From assembly GCF_000002235.5 (NCBI RefSeq), contig NW_022145613.1:16182883-16246882 (forward strand): a stretch of DNA of 64,000 nt, in the 5' to 3' direction. The position numbers and the translations under genes were made by a program. This DNA is from Strongylocentrotus purpuratus (lineage: Eukaryota; Echinodermata; Echinoidea; Camarodonta; Strongylocentrotidae). The notes under the pieces are model-generated. The model saw only the letters and a program-made list of their open reading frames with translations, made no database searches and had not been told where the DNA came from. Positions 1-10,640 of this stretch are shown here, in pieces. Position 1 is the first letter of the stretch. The number at the start of each line of letters is the position of its first letter.

Positions 1-324
1 TCACGCGAGCTATCGCACATGACAGCCTGCCTCAACTATTTATATCTTGCTATTGGGATTGTTCGGCCGATGATTTTTCATTTTTAGGACAAGCCAAAAC
101 GAACACATCTGTAACCCAATAATTGCACGTCTTCAAAGTGACGCAGTGACAGCAGTGTTTGATTGACACAACCAACAGCTTTTTGGTGAAAATTTGTGAG
201 GTCTGAATGCTCTATATAGAAATGCATCTTTCAATATGCAATTACATGTACTTTACCATTATCTTTATCGGTGTGGTCTGACCAGGCCTTAAAAAAGCCT
301 CATTGCACTACATATAAAACCTAC
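1..324. other. non-coding left edge, probable intron
   Basis: I see no gene or repeat here. It lies immediately downstream, on the minus strand, of the splice donor at 324, so it is probably an intron of the gene whose exons lie at 325-5153. Confidence 0.4.
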
Positions 325-414
325 CTTGTGATGTAGATTGTTCGGGTTCCTCGTGTCCATCAGAACTTGACACAGGATTATGGGTTGTACTATCCACTTC
401 TTGATTGATTTTAC
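325..414 (-). CDS. exon 4 of IKxE-motif gene (partial gene)
   Basis: This is a short coding exon read on the minus strand. A pyrimidine-rich acceptor ending TTTATTTCAG lies just above 414 and a donor AAG|GTAGGT lies at 324. The 90 bp are open and phase 1 at both ends. The peptide begins G-K-I-N-Q-E-V and contains S-S-S-D-G, resembling exon 2 (I-K-Q-E-V followed by S-D-G), so the exons look serially duplicated. The lysine of the I-K-x-E motif is replaced by N here. The gene continues past the left edge of the window. The function is unknown; many transcriptional regulators carry repeated motifs of this kind, but no DNA-binding domain is visible in the window. Confidence 0.6.
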
Positions 415-1258
415 CTGAAATAAATCATTATTGTCGGATTATTTTAAACCAGTCTTTCTTCAATGTCAGTTCAGTCCTTCAATTTTGATCTGCCTTTGTT
501 TTGACATGGTCCACGGTTTGAAGTACATGTACAGGGCTAAGATCACATTCATTGGTCCATTTTCTACACTTACAAATACGGCAGTTACACCCTCAATGGA
601 GAAAAAAATTAGTAAGTTTAAAATTGCTGTCGAGTCGCTATTTTAGGTATCTTTAGTATTCTTCATTCTAATGAACCACAATGCACAATCACTTTGTGTT
701 TAATAGCTGATAATGTAGAGACTGTATACCACTTAAGTATCAAGGGACTAGATACTGCTCTTAGATTTGTATTTGAAAATCAGGACAAGTGATTATGAAT
801 TACTCAGGTAAATTCTCATCATATTTAGCATCACTTGACAGCCTCTACCAAGTTTTTGGCACAGCTTAGCTACAGATTGAAAACTTCAGGTTGCTTCAAG
901 ATAGGCCAAGGGGTCTTGCAAGGTCATGTCCTAATTCTGAACGTCTGTATTGAAATTATCATTTGTCTATTAAGAACACTTTTCTTGCCCCAGCACCCAC
1001 CGACCATACTCAAAACACCCAACAAGCCAGAACAATAGATCCGGTCCAGATGTTCTGGCTCGGTAACTCCACTGCTCTCATCCGCCGAGCCCAATAGTGC
1101 AGCCAATGAATGCCGACCGCCATCGCATAACATACCATTGATTTAACATATAATCAGCATTAATCAAAGAGACCATTGAAACCCGACCAACATCGTTCAA
1201 ATGAATCTTGCTTCATATTTTTACAAAAGATAGTTTTTTTCAAAACCAAAATAAATAC
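415..1258. other. intron between exons 3 and 4
   Basis: About 840 bp between a donor at 1258 and an acceptor at 415 (minus strand). I see no repeat or coding signal beyond short chance frames. Confidence 0.45.
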
Positions 1259-2005
1259 CTTCTAGACTTGATGAAACACCTTCCTCCCAGCTTTCTCCTT
1301 TAGGTTCTTGCTTGATGTTGGTTTTACGGGCTAACAGAGCGTTTTCATCTCCTTTCCCACATGTGGTTGAAAAGGCCTCTGCTTCTGCCTTGATGAGAAC
1401 TTCTATGACTGATGGAACGAATTGTTTCATGGGTGACAGGTAATGTACAGCATTGCTTTCAACTTCTCGCTTGATGAGAGCTCCTACAGTTAATTGATTA
1501 GTTTCCTCTGGCCTCATATGTAAAGTCCAACTCTCTGCTTTTTGCGTAATGTGTTCTGGGACTGATGGGGCAGTTAAATCTACACTCTGTTCAGTATGTC
1601 GCAAAGAATTGGAGGTCCTGCTTTCCATGTCTTGCTTGTTAGTATGCCCTGGGGCTGATTGGACGCACATATCTGTAGAATGCACTGAACTCAAGGTCCT
1701 TCCCTGAACTTCTCGCTTGATTATATCTTCCGGGACTGACTGAACACTTTCTGCTGCACTCCTATATGTGGTTTGGTGATGATCAAATGTCCCTCTCTCT
1801 GCTACTTGCTTGATCATATCTTCTGGGACTAACTGGACACTTTCTGCTGCACTCCTATATGTGGTTTGGTGATGATTCAGTGTCCCTCTCACCATTTCTT
1901 GCCTGACTTCTGGGAATGACTGGACAGTCTCTGCTGCCCTCAGATCTGCAGGCTGCACTGAATTCAAAGTCCTCACATATACTTCTTGATTTAAGCCTTC
2001 ATTCC
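1259..2005 (-). CDS. large exon 3 of IKxE-motif gene
   Basis: This is a 747-bp open exon on the minus strand. The acceptor (a pyrimidine tract ending TTTTTTCAG) is at 2006 and the donor GAAG|GTATTT is at 1258; both ends are phase 1. It encodes about 249 hydrophilic residues with no transmembrane segment. It contains an internal tandem repeat of about 33 residues built around H-H-Q-T-T-Y-R-S-A-A-E-S-V-Q. It also has at least four I-K-x-E motifs (I-K-R-E-V twice, I-K-A-E, I-K-Q-E-P), which fit the SUMO acceptor consensus. The apparent start at 1976 is a GTG codon, and the frame stays open up to the splice acceptor, so this is an internal exon rather than a whole gene. I infer a nuclear regulator, possibly the N-terminal part of a zinc-finger protein, but no zinc finger is in the window. 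Confidence 0.7.
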
Positions 2006-2211
2006 CTGAAAAAAGAGAGAAAACAAAGGTGTTTTAATACAGGATATCACAAATAGTACTACATTTTCTTGCCAAGGGAACAACATAGGAACGCATTTAC
2101 GTCTTTTAATTTGAGCCCTTTGCACCGACATTGACGCACAACAATGATGGTGAAAATGGTTTAACTGTAACAGGACAAATGAACAATAAAGTATTACAGT
2201 TCGTTCATTCA

Positions 2212-2828
2212 AAGAGCCACTCTAACCAAAACGGGCTAAAAAAAAAAATGGGGAAAAAAGACATGTAGAAAAAAATTTGACGGAGATTTCGAACATGAAA
2301 ATGATTTTTCTTAGAAATCATCAATAATTCTGGAATCTAGTTTTAAAAATGACAACTCAGAACGCTCAGAAAAAAGGCCCAGTTTCGGAGCTGTATTGCG
2401 CAATAGCATATGACGTCACTGCAGGAGCCTCTCCGGTGAATAGGAGGGTGATTTAGGCATTAAAATGTCTTTAAAAAGGCAAACTATGATATTAATTGAG
2501 AACAAAAAGACATTTATCCGAAAAATAATATGCACTTGATAATCCCAGTACGTTTCACTTATGAATTACAATGAGATTGTAAGATCCTTAGTTGTAGGCC
2601 AAATCGGACATGCCCGCAATGACGTTAAATGCGTAATCAATCCACGTGACCGTATTACTTATTTTCGAGGGGCGACGTAGCCCAGCAAGCGTGAGATCTG
2701 TGAAAAATGGATGGTTATTATCATTTTTTGGTCAATTTAGAGACTTTCTTAAAAATCAGAGGCTGGAATATTAATAGAGGTGTATTCATGTTTTAAAAGG
2801 CTATGTTAGTTGGGTTAGAGTGGCCCTT
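2212..2828. mobile_element. MITE, about 617 bp, inside intron
   Basis: The terminal inverted repeats are AAGAGCCACTCTAACC at the left and its near-complement GGTTAGAGTGGCCCTT at the right. The body, including a CRE-like TGACGTCA near 2411, recurs at 21645-22116. No coding capacity and no clear target duplication are visible. It sits in the intron between exons 2 and 3 of the minus-strand gene. Confidence 0.7.
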
Positions 2829-3529
2829 ACATCCTAAGTTAATTAATCAAAGAATAATCATGCAAATTAAAGTCGGGTGTAAACATCTCTCCAATAACGA
2901 CATGTAACAATTTACATTAATGAATTGGTTATAACAAACATGATCTCAATTTCTCAAATAGAATAACAGTGCTTATCACTTGACAAGTAATTTAACACAG
3001 GAGCATGGGATAAAATATATCTAATCGCAAAGTAATAGGAAGAACAAAGGAATAATATAGATATGATAGTGCTTCTCAGCGTCTGCTTCCCGTGTTTCTC
3101 TCACAAACTTCTTTAACATAATTCCACTTTCAAAATCCCTTACAAAAATGTCCTGTGGTTTATTCCTGTGGTAGTTGATGTTACCACACAATACACCACA
3201 GGAACTCTTGATGTAATATTACAACGTTATTAATCTTTATACACAAAGCAAAAATGTATTTTTGTAATATTTTCTCTATATTTCTTGGGTAATACCCCTG
3301 CGTAAAGGGTACATGAACATTTGTACACATTAATAATCTGTTTCTTGTAATGGCCAACAAAACTCATACATTTTCAAATTCAAACCAAATCTGACTTTTT
3401 GTTGTTGTAAATATATCAATGGTTTATTCTAAAATGTTTGTTTTGCATGTTATTTTAGTCTAGTTTTGTAATTTCAAATTCATGTGATAATGCCTGGTAT
3501 ATTAGAGGCATGCTATGAAGTCATGGGGT
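2829..3529. other. intron sequence, nothing recognised
   Basis: AT-rich sequence between the MITE and the minisatellite. No repeat structure or coding signal could be supported. Confidence 0.4.
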
Positions 3530-4008
3530 ACCTGCAATTCGGGAATCCTGTGGTAACTGGCATGTGGTATTCCTGTGGTACCTGCATGGTGTAAGGTAAT
3601 AATAATCCTGTGGTAACGGGCGTTTGGTAACCATGTGGTAACCCTCTGGTAATTGGCGAGTGGTAATCGTGTGGTAACTGGCATGTGGTAATCCTGTGGT
3701 AACTGGCGTGCGGTAATCCTGTGGTAACTGGCGTGTGGTAATCCGTTGGTAAGTGGCGTGCGGTAATCCTGTGGTAACTGTCGTATGGTAATCCTGTGGT
3801 AACTGGCGTGTGGTATTCCTATTGTAAGTGGCGTTTGGTAATCCTGTGGTAACTGGCGTATGGTAATCCTGTGGTAACTGGCAAGTGGTAATCCTGTTGT
3901 AACTGGCGGGTGGTAATTCTGTGGTAACTGGCGTGTGGTAATCCTGTGGTAACTGGCATGTGGTAATCCTGTTGTAACTTTTGTGTGGTAATCCTGTGGT
4001 AATAATGT
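3530..4008. repeat. 25-bp minisatellite, about 19 units
   Basis: The array is built from diverged units of GTGGTAATCCTGTGGTAACTGG plus a variable GCGT/GCAT; successive ATCCT landmarks are 25 bp apart. Each unit contains two related half-units, each starting GTGGTAA. On the minus strand the array is open for 177 codons, and a second frame for 66 codons, because the unit lacks stops. Since 25 is not a multiple of 3, the peptide repeats every 25 residues through all frames. This is what a stop-free satellite gives, so I do not call a gene. Confidence 0.9.
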
Positions 4009-4475
4009 ATATATAACAATGTTATTGGGACTCATGCCCCTTTCGGTCAGCTAATATCCTTATCGGTCAAAAAGTTCAGACATTGAGGAATGTTAATTTC
4101 GACTGATGCACAGTACAGGTATACTGTTTTGGAGAATATTAGTTTAAAGGGAAATATTGTTTGTTGTTAATTAATAATTTAATGTTTCTAAGTTCATTTC
4201 TGAGCTACAAATTATTTTTCTCTATCATTAAATTTAATGAGAAAATTGTAAAGCTGCCGATTCCGCATATTTCCGGCCAATGTAGAATGTAGAACCAAGA
4301 CCAAATACTACCTAACCCCAAAGCCTAAGCTACATTGTAATACCCAATTGCAACTCATAACCCTATATTTTTTATTAAATAAGGTCAGTTGGTGCCGGAG
4401 CAAATGTCAAACATCCATTTTATGTTAATTTGTGCTCATTGGTTTCAATAATCTGTTGGAACTAAGTTATAATAC
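4009..4475. other. intron sequence, nothing recognised
   Basis: AT-rich spacer between the minisatellite and exon 2; no supported feature. Confidence 0.4.
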
Positions 4476-4574
4476 CTTCATCCTTTGACTTCCAACTTCC
4501 GTCTCTAAATCCATCAGAGTGTGACACCTCTTCCTGTACTACTTCTTGTTTAATCGTGATCATGTTGGCATCAT
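4476..4574 (-). CDS. exon 2 of IKxE-motif gene
   Basis: The donor GAAG|GTATT is at 4475. The acceptor is chosen at CACAG|ATGATG (4575-4577) because it gives a 99-bp phase-1/phase-1 exon that joins exon 1 and exon 3 in frame. A stronger-looking pyrimidine tract with CAG lies 16 bp further upstream (just right of 4590), but it would shift the frame into a stop. The peptide includes M-I-T-I-K-Q-E-V-V-Q-E-E-V and S-D-G-F-R-D-G-S-W, giving another SUMO-like I-K-Q-E site and similarity to exon 4. A cDNA would settle which acceptor is used. Confidence 0.6.
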
Positions 4575-5089
4575 CTGTGACCTGTCTGACCTGAAATAAA
4601 TCATTATAGCTACATTCAGATCAATTATGCCTCGTTAACATATGACATGCAAACAGGGTTGTCAACAAGGAGTTTTAACATGCAACATGTTTTAGTTCTA
4701 AAATGAACGATTTGAAAATCAGCACCTTATCAAAATTTGTACTCGACCAAAAGAAAATGTAAAATCTAGGTCTATATCTATTTATTAAATATAAGTTATT
4801 AAATATATTTGAAAATGTTCCTCAAACCAAATTGGGAGCCGGGGATGATTAAAATTTTAAAAAGCAATAAGGCGAGAATAAACAATTTTTTTTCGAGAAT
4901 CTTTGATAAAATGGTAAGGAATGAAATGGGCGGTAATTTCCTGCTTCCTGTTGAACACCTTTTTTAAAAATGGGAATAACCTATGCGATCTTCATTTCAT
5001 TAGGGACAGTGCACGTTGTTTGTAATAGATTGAAAATATGTGGTAGAGGCAAATTCAACTATACAACTTTCAAAAGTAAAAGTGCTTAC

Positions 5090-5153
5090 CTTGACCTTGT
5101 ACATTCAAAATAGCTGCCGTTTCGGTGAAAACATCTAACAACTTCTTACCCAT
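5090..5153 (-). CDS. exon 1 with start codon of IKxE-motif gene
   Basis: On the minus strand an ATG at 5153-5151 in good context (AAACCCATGGGT) opens 21 codons, starting M-G-K-K-L-L-D-V-F-T-E-T. They end at a donor CAAG|GTAAGC at 5089 in phase 1, which matches exon 2. The peptide has no recognised domain. Together with exons 2-4 this gives about 333 residues before the window ends. The assignment rests on start context, donor quality and phase agreement; homology is untested. Confidence 0.5.
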
Positions 5154-5276
5154 GGGTTTGGGGGAAATTTCAAGGTTATGGCAACCACTTTTGATTTTAA
5201 AAGTTGCTTAGTTGAATTTGTTATGTCAGAAAACATATTATTAGACACTAAAATCATTAGATTCGGACTATGTTAA

Positions 5277-5556
5277 CTGTGTTGGTGAATTTCTAAAGTG
5301 CATTGACCTTTTTGACCATAACGCCCTCTTTTAAGTTCGGAGGTATAACAATCTATATATTTTTGAAATCCTTATGACCAGACGAGTAATTTGATATGCA
5401 ATTTGATAAGGTTCACTGTGTTGGTGAATTTGACCACCGGTCAAAAGTGTGTTGACCTTTCAACGTTTTTTACCACAGCGCCCTCATTTAAGGTCGGAGG
5501 TATAGCAAACTATACATTTTTGGAATCCTCATGATCAGACGAGTAATTTGATATGC
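5277..5556. repeat. two-copy tandem repeat upstream of exon 1
   Basis: Two diverged copies, 5277-5400 and 5416-5556, both begin CTGTGTTGGTGAATTT and end GAGTAATTTGATATGCA. The repeat lies about 125 bp upstream of the proposed start codon of the minus-strand gene, in its likely promoter region. Confidence 0.8.
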
Positions 5557-6540
5557 ATATTGACACGATTGGAACTATTTAAATTTCTATCCCTGTGTGA
5601 CCTTTGTTGACCCCTCACGAAAATGCCTGGGATTTTCAAGGGGGCAGCCCAAGTCAAAATTGTTCGGTATTCATCAGGGAACACAAAAACACTTTCAAAC
5701 CTTTGTTCCCAGAGATTGGTCACGGGACCTACAGGCTGGTCTCCTACTAATATACGAGATATTCGCCGGAAAAATAACGATGTTTTAATGACGTCACTAT
5801 ATGGACCAATACTGCCCAAGCAGACGACATGCCATAGAGAATGAACATAATTGCAAAGCTATTATTTCTCAAATTATAATGAGTTTAGTGTATCTAAATG
5901 TAATGGCATGTCAAACCATTCAAAAGGGGATTTGACCCGATTCTGATAACTAAAATATGTTGCTTGTGAATACACAGGATAGGGGTTAATTAACAATCAA
6001 AGAAAGCAGACTTTCAAATTGAAAACCCCCCGGAATGATATTAAGGACGGCATTTGTTCCCTCTTGAAACGCCGAACATACCGCGGTGTGTGCAGCTGAA
6101 TATACAATGGCGTCTTATTTTGTTTACAAGCGACATATTCCTTTATTTTTGTATCGCTGCATTTGTCATCAAAATAAAACCATGCATGCGCGGGGATTAG
6201 AGTGAGGCAATGAATTATACATTTAGCCTGACGGTAGTGAATTAAGAAAAAGAACTCAAGAGAACATGAAAACACAGGCACTGAAAATGTGTGAGATGTC
6301 ATGGGACCTCATCTGCTTGTGCAAATCATGTCCATACTGTGATCTCACACATCTCAGCAGCGTTCGGAGAGCTCTTCAGGTGCTATGCCGGGGCTGTATT
6401 TAAGCGTTTTGTAATTTATAATAATCATTACTTCGAATGTTTCCAAGCATTGAATTTTGATAACCTTGTCGAAACAAAGTATCAACTTTGCAATAATGAA
6501 AATGAAGTTAGTTTTTAAAATCAATGAATATCTACTTTAG
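5557..6540. other. intergenic and possible LINE 5' region
   Basis: No supported gene. The right part, from about 6000-6300 onward, could be the untranslated 5' end of the LINE that follows, but I cannot place its boundary without another copy. A TGACGTCAC motif occurs near 5789. Confidence 0.35.
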
Positions 6541-9500
6541 TACCTTGCGGTACCCCCTATTCGTCATAATGATTGTTATGTAGATAAATCTTACACTAGA
6601 CTTGATCTTTTGCAATTAAATGCTTTGCCCATTAACCAACAATGGCATTTCCTTCATCCCGATGTTATGAGAAAAATCATTAGCCTAGGAATAAGTCGTA
6701 ACCCCAAACTCAGAAAGAGAGCCCATAGGTGTAAACGGGGAGGCCGAAGAAAACAACATAAAATCCATGTGCTTGTTTCTCAGTTTGGTCTAAACGACAA
6801 AACTTGTGTTAGAGGAATCAATCACGATAACTTAATTGTTATTAATACCAATACCGAAAAGATATATGGGTCTTGTTTAAAGATGTGTTTGTGGAATGCT
6901 CACTCTATATGTAATAAGACCTTCCTACTCCATGATTACATTTCTGAACATGATATTGATATAATGTTTATAACTGAGACGTGGCTTAGAGCAGAAGATC
7001 CAGTCGTCATCGCCGAATGCTCTCCACCTGGGTACACGTTTATGAATGTTCCAAGGCCGACCGATCCTCATGGAGGCATTGCAGTCATTTTCAAGTCTCC
7101 ACTTCAACTACATCTGAAGGTTTGTGAATCTGTGACTTTCTCCACTTTTGAACTCGCACACGTTGTTAGTAAAGCAGGTTCGATTCATTTCCTGGTAGTT
7201 TATCGACCCCCACCTTCTTCACGAAATCGGTTTCGTACTGCAGACTTTCTTCAAGAACTTGATGATCTTACCGCTGAGATATCACGGCTATCTGGACGAG
7301 TTCTTCTTCTAGGAGACTTTAACATCCATGTCGACATGCCTTCAAAGTCTGAGGTAGCCCAGTTCCTTTCCATCATAGAATCAGCAAACCTGTCTCAACA
7401 CGTCCATGATGCTACCCACAACATGGGTCACACTTTGGACCTTGTCATGACCAGGAATGAGGGTAATCTACAGGGACAATCCTCTACAGACATTAATTCT
7501 ATCCATGACTGCGTCATAGAGGACATTGTCATACACCGCAACCTTATGTCTGATCATCACTGTATACGCTTTGTACTGAAGTGTCCCAAGCCAGTGATGT
7601 GCAAAGTAAAGCAGATTTTTCGGAACTTCAAAGAGATGGACGTCGAAGGCTTCAAAGAAGCACTGGTTGTTAGAGTCAACAACCCGCTTTCTATGACAGG
7701 AGATGTCAATTCACTTCTTGCTGCCTATACCACAGCCGTGGCAACCTGTGTCGACGAGTTTGCCCCGCAGAAATCAATTCTTCGCTCCACTAGGGTTCGT
7801 AATCCTTGGTTCAATGAAGAGATCCTTGTTGCACGCCGTGTAAGAAGACGGGCTGAACGGAAATGGATCAAAAGCTCTTCTGAGACAGATCACACAGCTT
7901 TTAAGCTATCTAACAGGCATGTTAATGAGATCATTGTTAAGACCAAGCAAAAATACATAATGGAATTACTCTGTAAAGCTAATGCCAAAACTGTTTTTCA
8001 AACGGTTAATAATCTGCTCCACAAGAATGTAAAAGTTCTCCCTATGTATGACAATCCTACTGACTTAGCAAACCGTTTTGCTTTGTTCTTTGTCAATAAA
8101 ATAAGTGATATTCACAACAATGTCACAGGCACACCTCCACGAGGTAGTGAAGGCTGTAAGATGTGCAATACTGTTTATGAGAATGATTGGAATGAGTTTG
8201 AAACTGTCAGCGAAGATAATATCAAACGCATTATAATCCATATGTCTAATGCTACTTCTATGTTAGATGCTCAACCTACTTGGCTTTTGAAGAAACTTAT
8301 CAATTGTAATGTTCCTGCCTTAACTTGTATTGTAAACAGTTCTTTAGCATCTGGTATTTTCCCAGAAGCTGCTCACGAGGCTGTAGTTGTACCCATCATC
8401 AAGAAACTCAACTTAGATAAGGACACTTTACGTAACTACAGGCCTGTTAGTAATCTTTCACATGTTGCCAAACTGATAGAAAAGGTAGTAGCTATTCAAC
8501 TCACAGACCACTTAAACGATAACAGCTTATATGATCCAATGCAATCAGCTTACAGGTCCAATTTCAGCACTGAAACAGCTCTTTTGAAGCTACAGAATGA
8601 CGTTTTAACATTTTTTGATCAACGAAGGTCAGTTTTCTTAGTCTTATTAGACCTTAGTGCAGCTTTTGATACGGTCGACCATGTGATATTACTTAATCGT
8701 TTAGAGTCTCGTTTTCATATATCCGGTGTAGTTCTTAGTTGGATGAAGTCATACCTAACTGGTTGGTCATCCAGGGTAAATATAGCTGGGGAATTATCTG
8801 ACCCATGGGTATCTGACTTTGGAGTTCCTCAAGGGTCAGTTCTCGGACCGATCCTTTTTAGTTTATATATCACCCCAATATCTGACATTATCAATAAATA
8901 TGGTTTACAGTATATTTGTTATGCTGATGATATTCAGTTATTTACTTCTTTTGATCCACGCTCTTTGGAAAACATTAACGAAACACTCCACCAACTCTCA
9001 CTGTGTATTGCAGAGATCACCACTTGGATGTCGTCGAACTATCTCCAACTTAATAATAACAAAACCGAATTCATGGCCTTCTGTTCTTCTGCTCACCATC
9101 TGCAATATATATCAGATGTACAGCTTAAAGTAAATAATCAATTCATTCCTCTCTCTCCTAAACTTAAAGATCTTGGTGTATGTATCGATAGTATGTTCAA
9201 ATTGACCTCTCATGTTAACCAAGTAGTTCGTAATAGTAATTTTCATCTCCGCAATTTATGGAGGATTCGCAGATTTATTGATTTAAAGACATGTCACCAT
9301 GCTGTCCGAGCTCTTATTCTTTCTAGATTGGATTACTGCAATAGTCTTTATACTGTTTTATCTGCTAAAGATAGAAGGAAACTTGAAACTGTCCAGAATC
9401 GTGCCGCTAGATTAATCTTTGGCCTTGGATCAAGAACTCATACTTCACCTTTACTTAAGGAGCTCCACTGGTTACCTCTCCACCAACGTGTTCTGTTTAA

Positions 9501-9899
9501 ATTCTGTCTGTATGCTTTTAAAATACTCAATCATCTGGCACCTGAATATCTTAATGACACCCTCCAAATATATACACCAACTCGTAATCTTCGTTCAGCA
9601 ACCGACACATGTAAACTTAACATTCCTAAATCTAGACTCGCAGCAGCTGAAAAACGCTTTGCAGTAGCTGCATCAAAAACATGGAACAGCATCCCTCTTT
9701 CCATAAGGGAAATTACCTGTCTTGCCACCTTCAAAAGATCCCTCAAAACTCACCTTTTTCCCCAATGATCTATGTGATATACTTCCTGTACTGTACTTTC
9801 TTGTCCTCTTTACATATATTTGTATTTGTAAGCGCTATGGTACTTATTGTTTTTAGCGCTCCTAAATATTCGATATTATTATTATTATATTATTATTAC
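6541..9899 (+). mobile_element. LINE of the CR1/L2 group, apparently intact coding frame
   Basis: The element is a non-LTR retrotransposon. Its 3' untranslated region is only about 105 bp and ends in a pair of AGCGCT motifs (9831 and 9855) followed by an (ATT)n tail at 9873-9899, a tail typical of L2/CR1-type LINEs that end in short microsatellites instead of poly(A). The left boundary is uncertain; the reading frame is open from the stop at 6538-6540. No upstream ORF1 is evident. Its intact frame suggests a young insertion. Confidence 0.85.
6667..9768 (+). CDS. LINE endonuclease-reverse transcriptase polyprotein
   Basis: The protein is 1033 residues from the first in-frame ATG (6667). The frame is open back to 6541 without another ATG, so the true start is unsure. 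Residues about 70-300 form an exonuclease-endonuclease-phosphatase domain: W-N-A-H-S-I near 75, I-T-E-T-W-L with E104, G-D-F-N at 216 and S-D-H at 295. A linker carries N-P-W-F-N-E-E-I. The reverse transcriptase spans about 590-840, with N-Y-R-P-V-S-N, D-L-S-A-A-F-D-T-V-D, G-V-P-Q-G-S-V-L-G-P and the catalytic Y-A-D-D starting at 752. The C-terminal region has L-H-W-L-P-L and F-K-R-S-L-K-T-H-L-F, typical of CR1/L2-type elements. It nicks target DNA and primes reverse transcription there. No stop or frameshift is visible. Confidence 0.93.
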   Translation: MRKIISLGISRNPKLRKRAHRCKRGGRRKQHKIHVLVSQFGLNDKTCVRGINHDNLIVINTNTEKIYGSCLKMCLWNAHSICNKTFLLHDYISEHDIDIMFITETWLRAEDPVVIAECSPPGYTFMNVPRPTDPHGGIAVIFKSPLQLHLKVCESVTFSTFELAHVVSKAGSIHFLVVYRPPPSSRNRFRTADFLQELDDLTAEISRLSGRVLLLGDFNIHVDMPSKSEVAQFLSIIESANLSQHVHDATHNMGHTLDLVMTRNEGNLQGQSSTDINSIHDCVIEDIVIHRNLMSDHHCIRFVLKCPKPVMCKVKQIFRNFKEMDVEGFKEALVVRVNNPLSMTGDVNSLLAAYTTAVATCVDEFAPQKSILRSTRVRNPWFNEEILVARRVRRRAERKWIKSSSETDHTAFKLSNRHVNEIIVKTKQKYIMELLCKANAKTVFQTVNNLLHKNVKVLPMYDNPTDLANRFALFFVNKISDIHNNVTGTPPRGSEGCKMCNTVYENDWNEFETVSEDNIKRIIIHMSNATSMLDAQPTWLLKKLINCNVPALTCIVNSSLASGIFPEAAHEAVVVPIIKKLNLDKDTLRNYRPVSNLSHVAKLIEKVVAIQLTDHLNDNSLYDPMQSAYRSNFSTETALLKLQNDVLTFFDQRRSVFLVLLDLSAAFDTVDHVILLNRLESRFHISGVVLSWMKSYLTGWSSRVNIAGELSDPWVSDFGVPQGSVLGPILFSLYITPISDIINKYGLQYICYADDIQLFTSFDPRSLENINETLHQLSLCIAEITTWMSSNYLQLNNNKTEFMAFCSSAHHLQYISDVQLKVNNQFIPLSPKLKDLGVCIDSMFKLTSHVNQVVRNSNFHLRNLWRIRRFIDLKTCHHAVRALILSRLDYCNSLYTVLSAKDRRKLETVQNRAARLIFGLGSRTHTSPLLKELHWLPLHQRVLFKFCLYAFKILNHLAPEYLNDTLQIYTPTRNLRSATDTCKLNIPKSRLAAAEKRFAVAASKTWNSIPLSIREITCLATFKRSLKTHLFPQ

Positions 9900-10454
9900 T
9901 TGTTCAACTTTCATTCACTACACCTTTCTCCCACCTGCTCCATGATAAAACAGAACCCCATTATCCCATTACTTTTTATTATAAACATTTGGCCATTAAT
10001 GACCACCCAAGATTTAGATTCAAGGATCGAACCACATTCTTAGAACTGTGACTCAAACCCCAGTCACTTGCACCTCTCCATTGCCACTCCCCATATTACC
10101 ATAGCAACCCTGACCATTGACCAATCATAAGCATGTTTAAGTCACCCATCCCAACATTGTTTCTCTTCTAAAAACTTTCCTGATTGTAATGTAAAGTTTG
10201 CAAGTCATAAGGACTTCGATTTGAGCCATCAACCGCTGAACATAATATACTACGTGTAATATCAACTACATAAAATGTAATCGCATTGAGAGTTGCTGCA
10301 CTTTGCCAAATAAATGTATCTCATTTCAACTGTATAAAGAACTTGTATTCAGCCTTCTCATTTATAAACTCCTCATCATTAAATAAGATCCCAACACCCT
10401 CAAAAAAAAACCCAGCTAAAAACACGTTTATTTTACCTTTTGTTTTTTTTTAAA
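9900..10454. other. spacer after LINE, nothing recognised
   Basis: No gene can be supported. The segment carries AATAAA-like sequence near 10310 and homopolymer runs at its end. Confidence 0.35.
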
Positions 10455-10640
10455 AAGGAGACAGGCCCCCTCCCTTGGCAAAAAAAGGAGGGGGGGGGGG
10501 AATGGGTGTTGATAAAAAAAAAAAAAAATTAGGGCTCACATTTCCAACCCCCCCCCCCCCCCCCCCCCATGAGCGAAATATGGGCCAGCGCGATTTTCAC
10601 ATTTTCTCACGAATTAGGACCCCTCATTGGCCCCCTCCTT
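10455..10640 (-). mobile_element. fragment of GGATCC-type hAT-like MITE
   Basis: The block contains GAGCGAAATATGGGCCAGCG and TTTTCTCACGAATTAGG. These are the reverse complement of sequences inside the MITE at 20190-20460, along with the same homopolymer runs of G, A and C. The ends are not recognisable. Confidence 0.5.

Noticed and set aside
3502-4035. 177-codon minus-strand frame with repeating peptide
   Set aside because: It is the translation of a 25-bp stop-free minisatellite, open in more than one frame, inside a probable intron.
9900-10340. Possible LTR-like end (AATAAATG with TATA-like sequence) after the LINE
   Set aside because: No matching second copy, no terminal TG..CA pair and no internal coding sequence were found.
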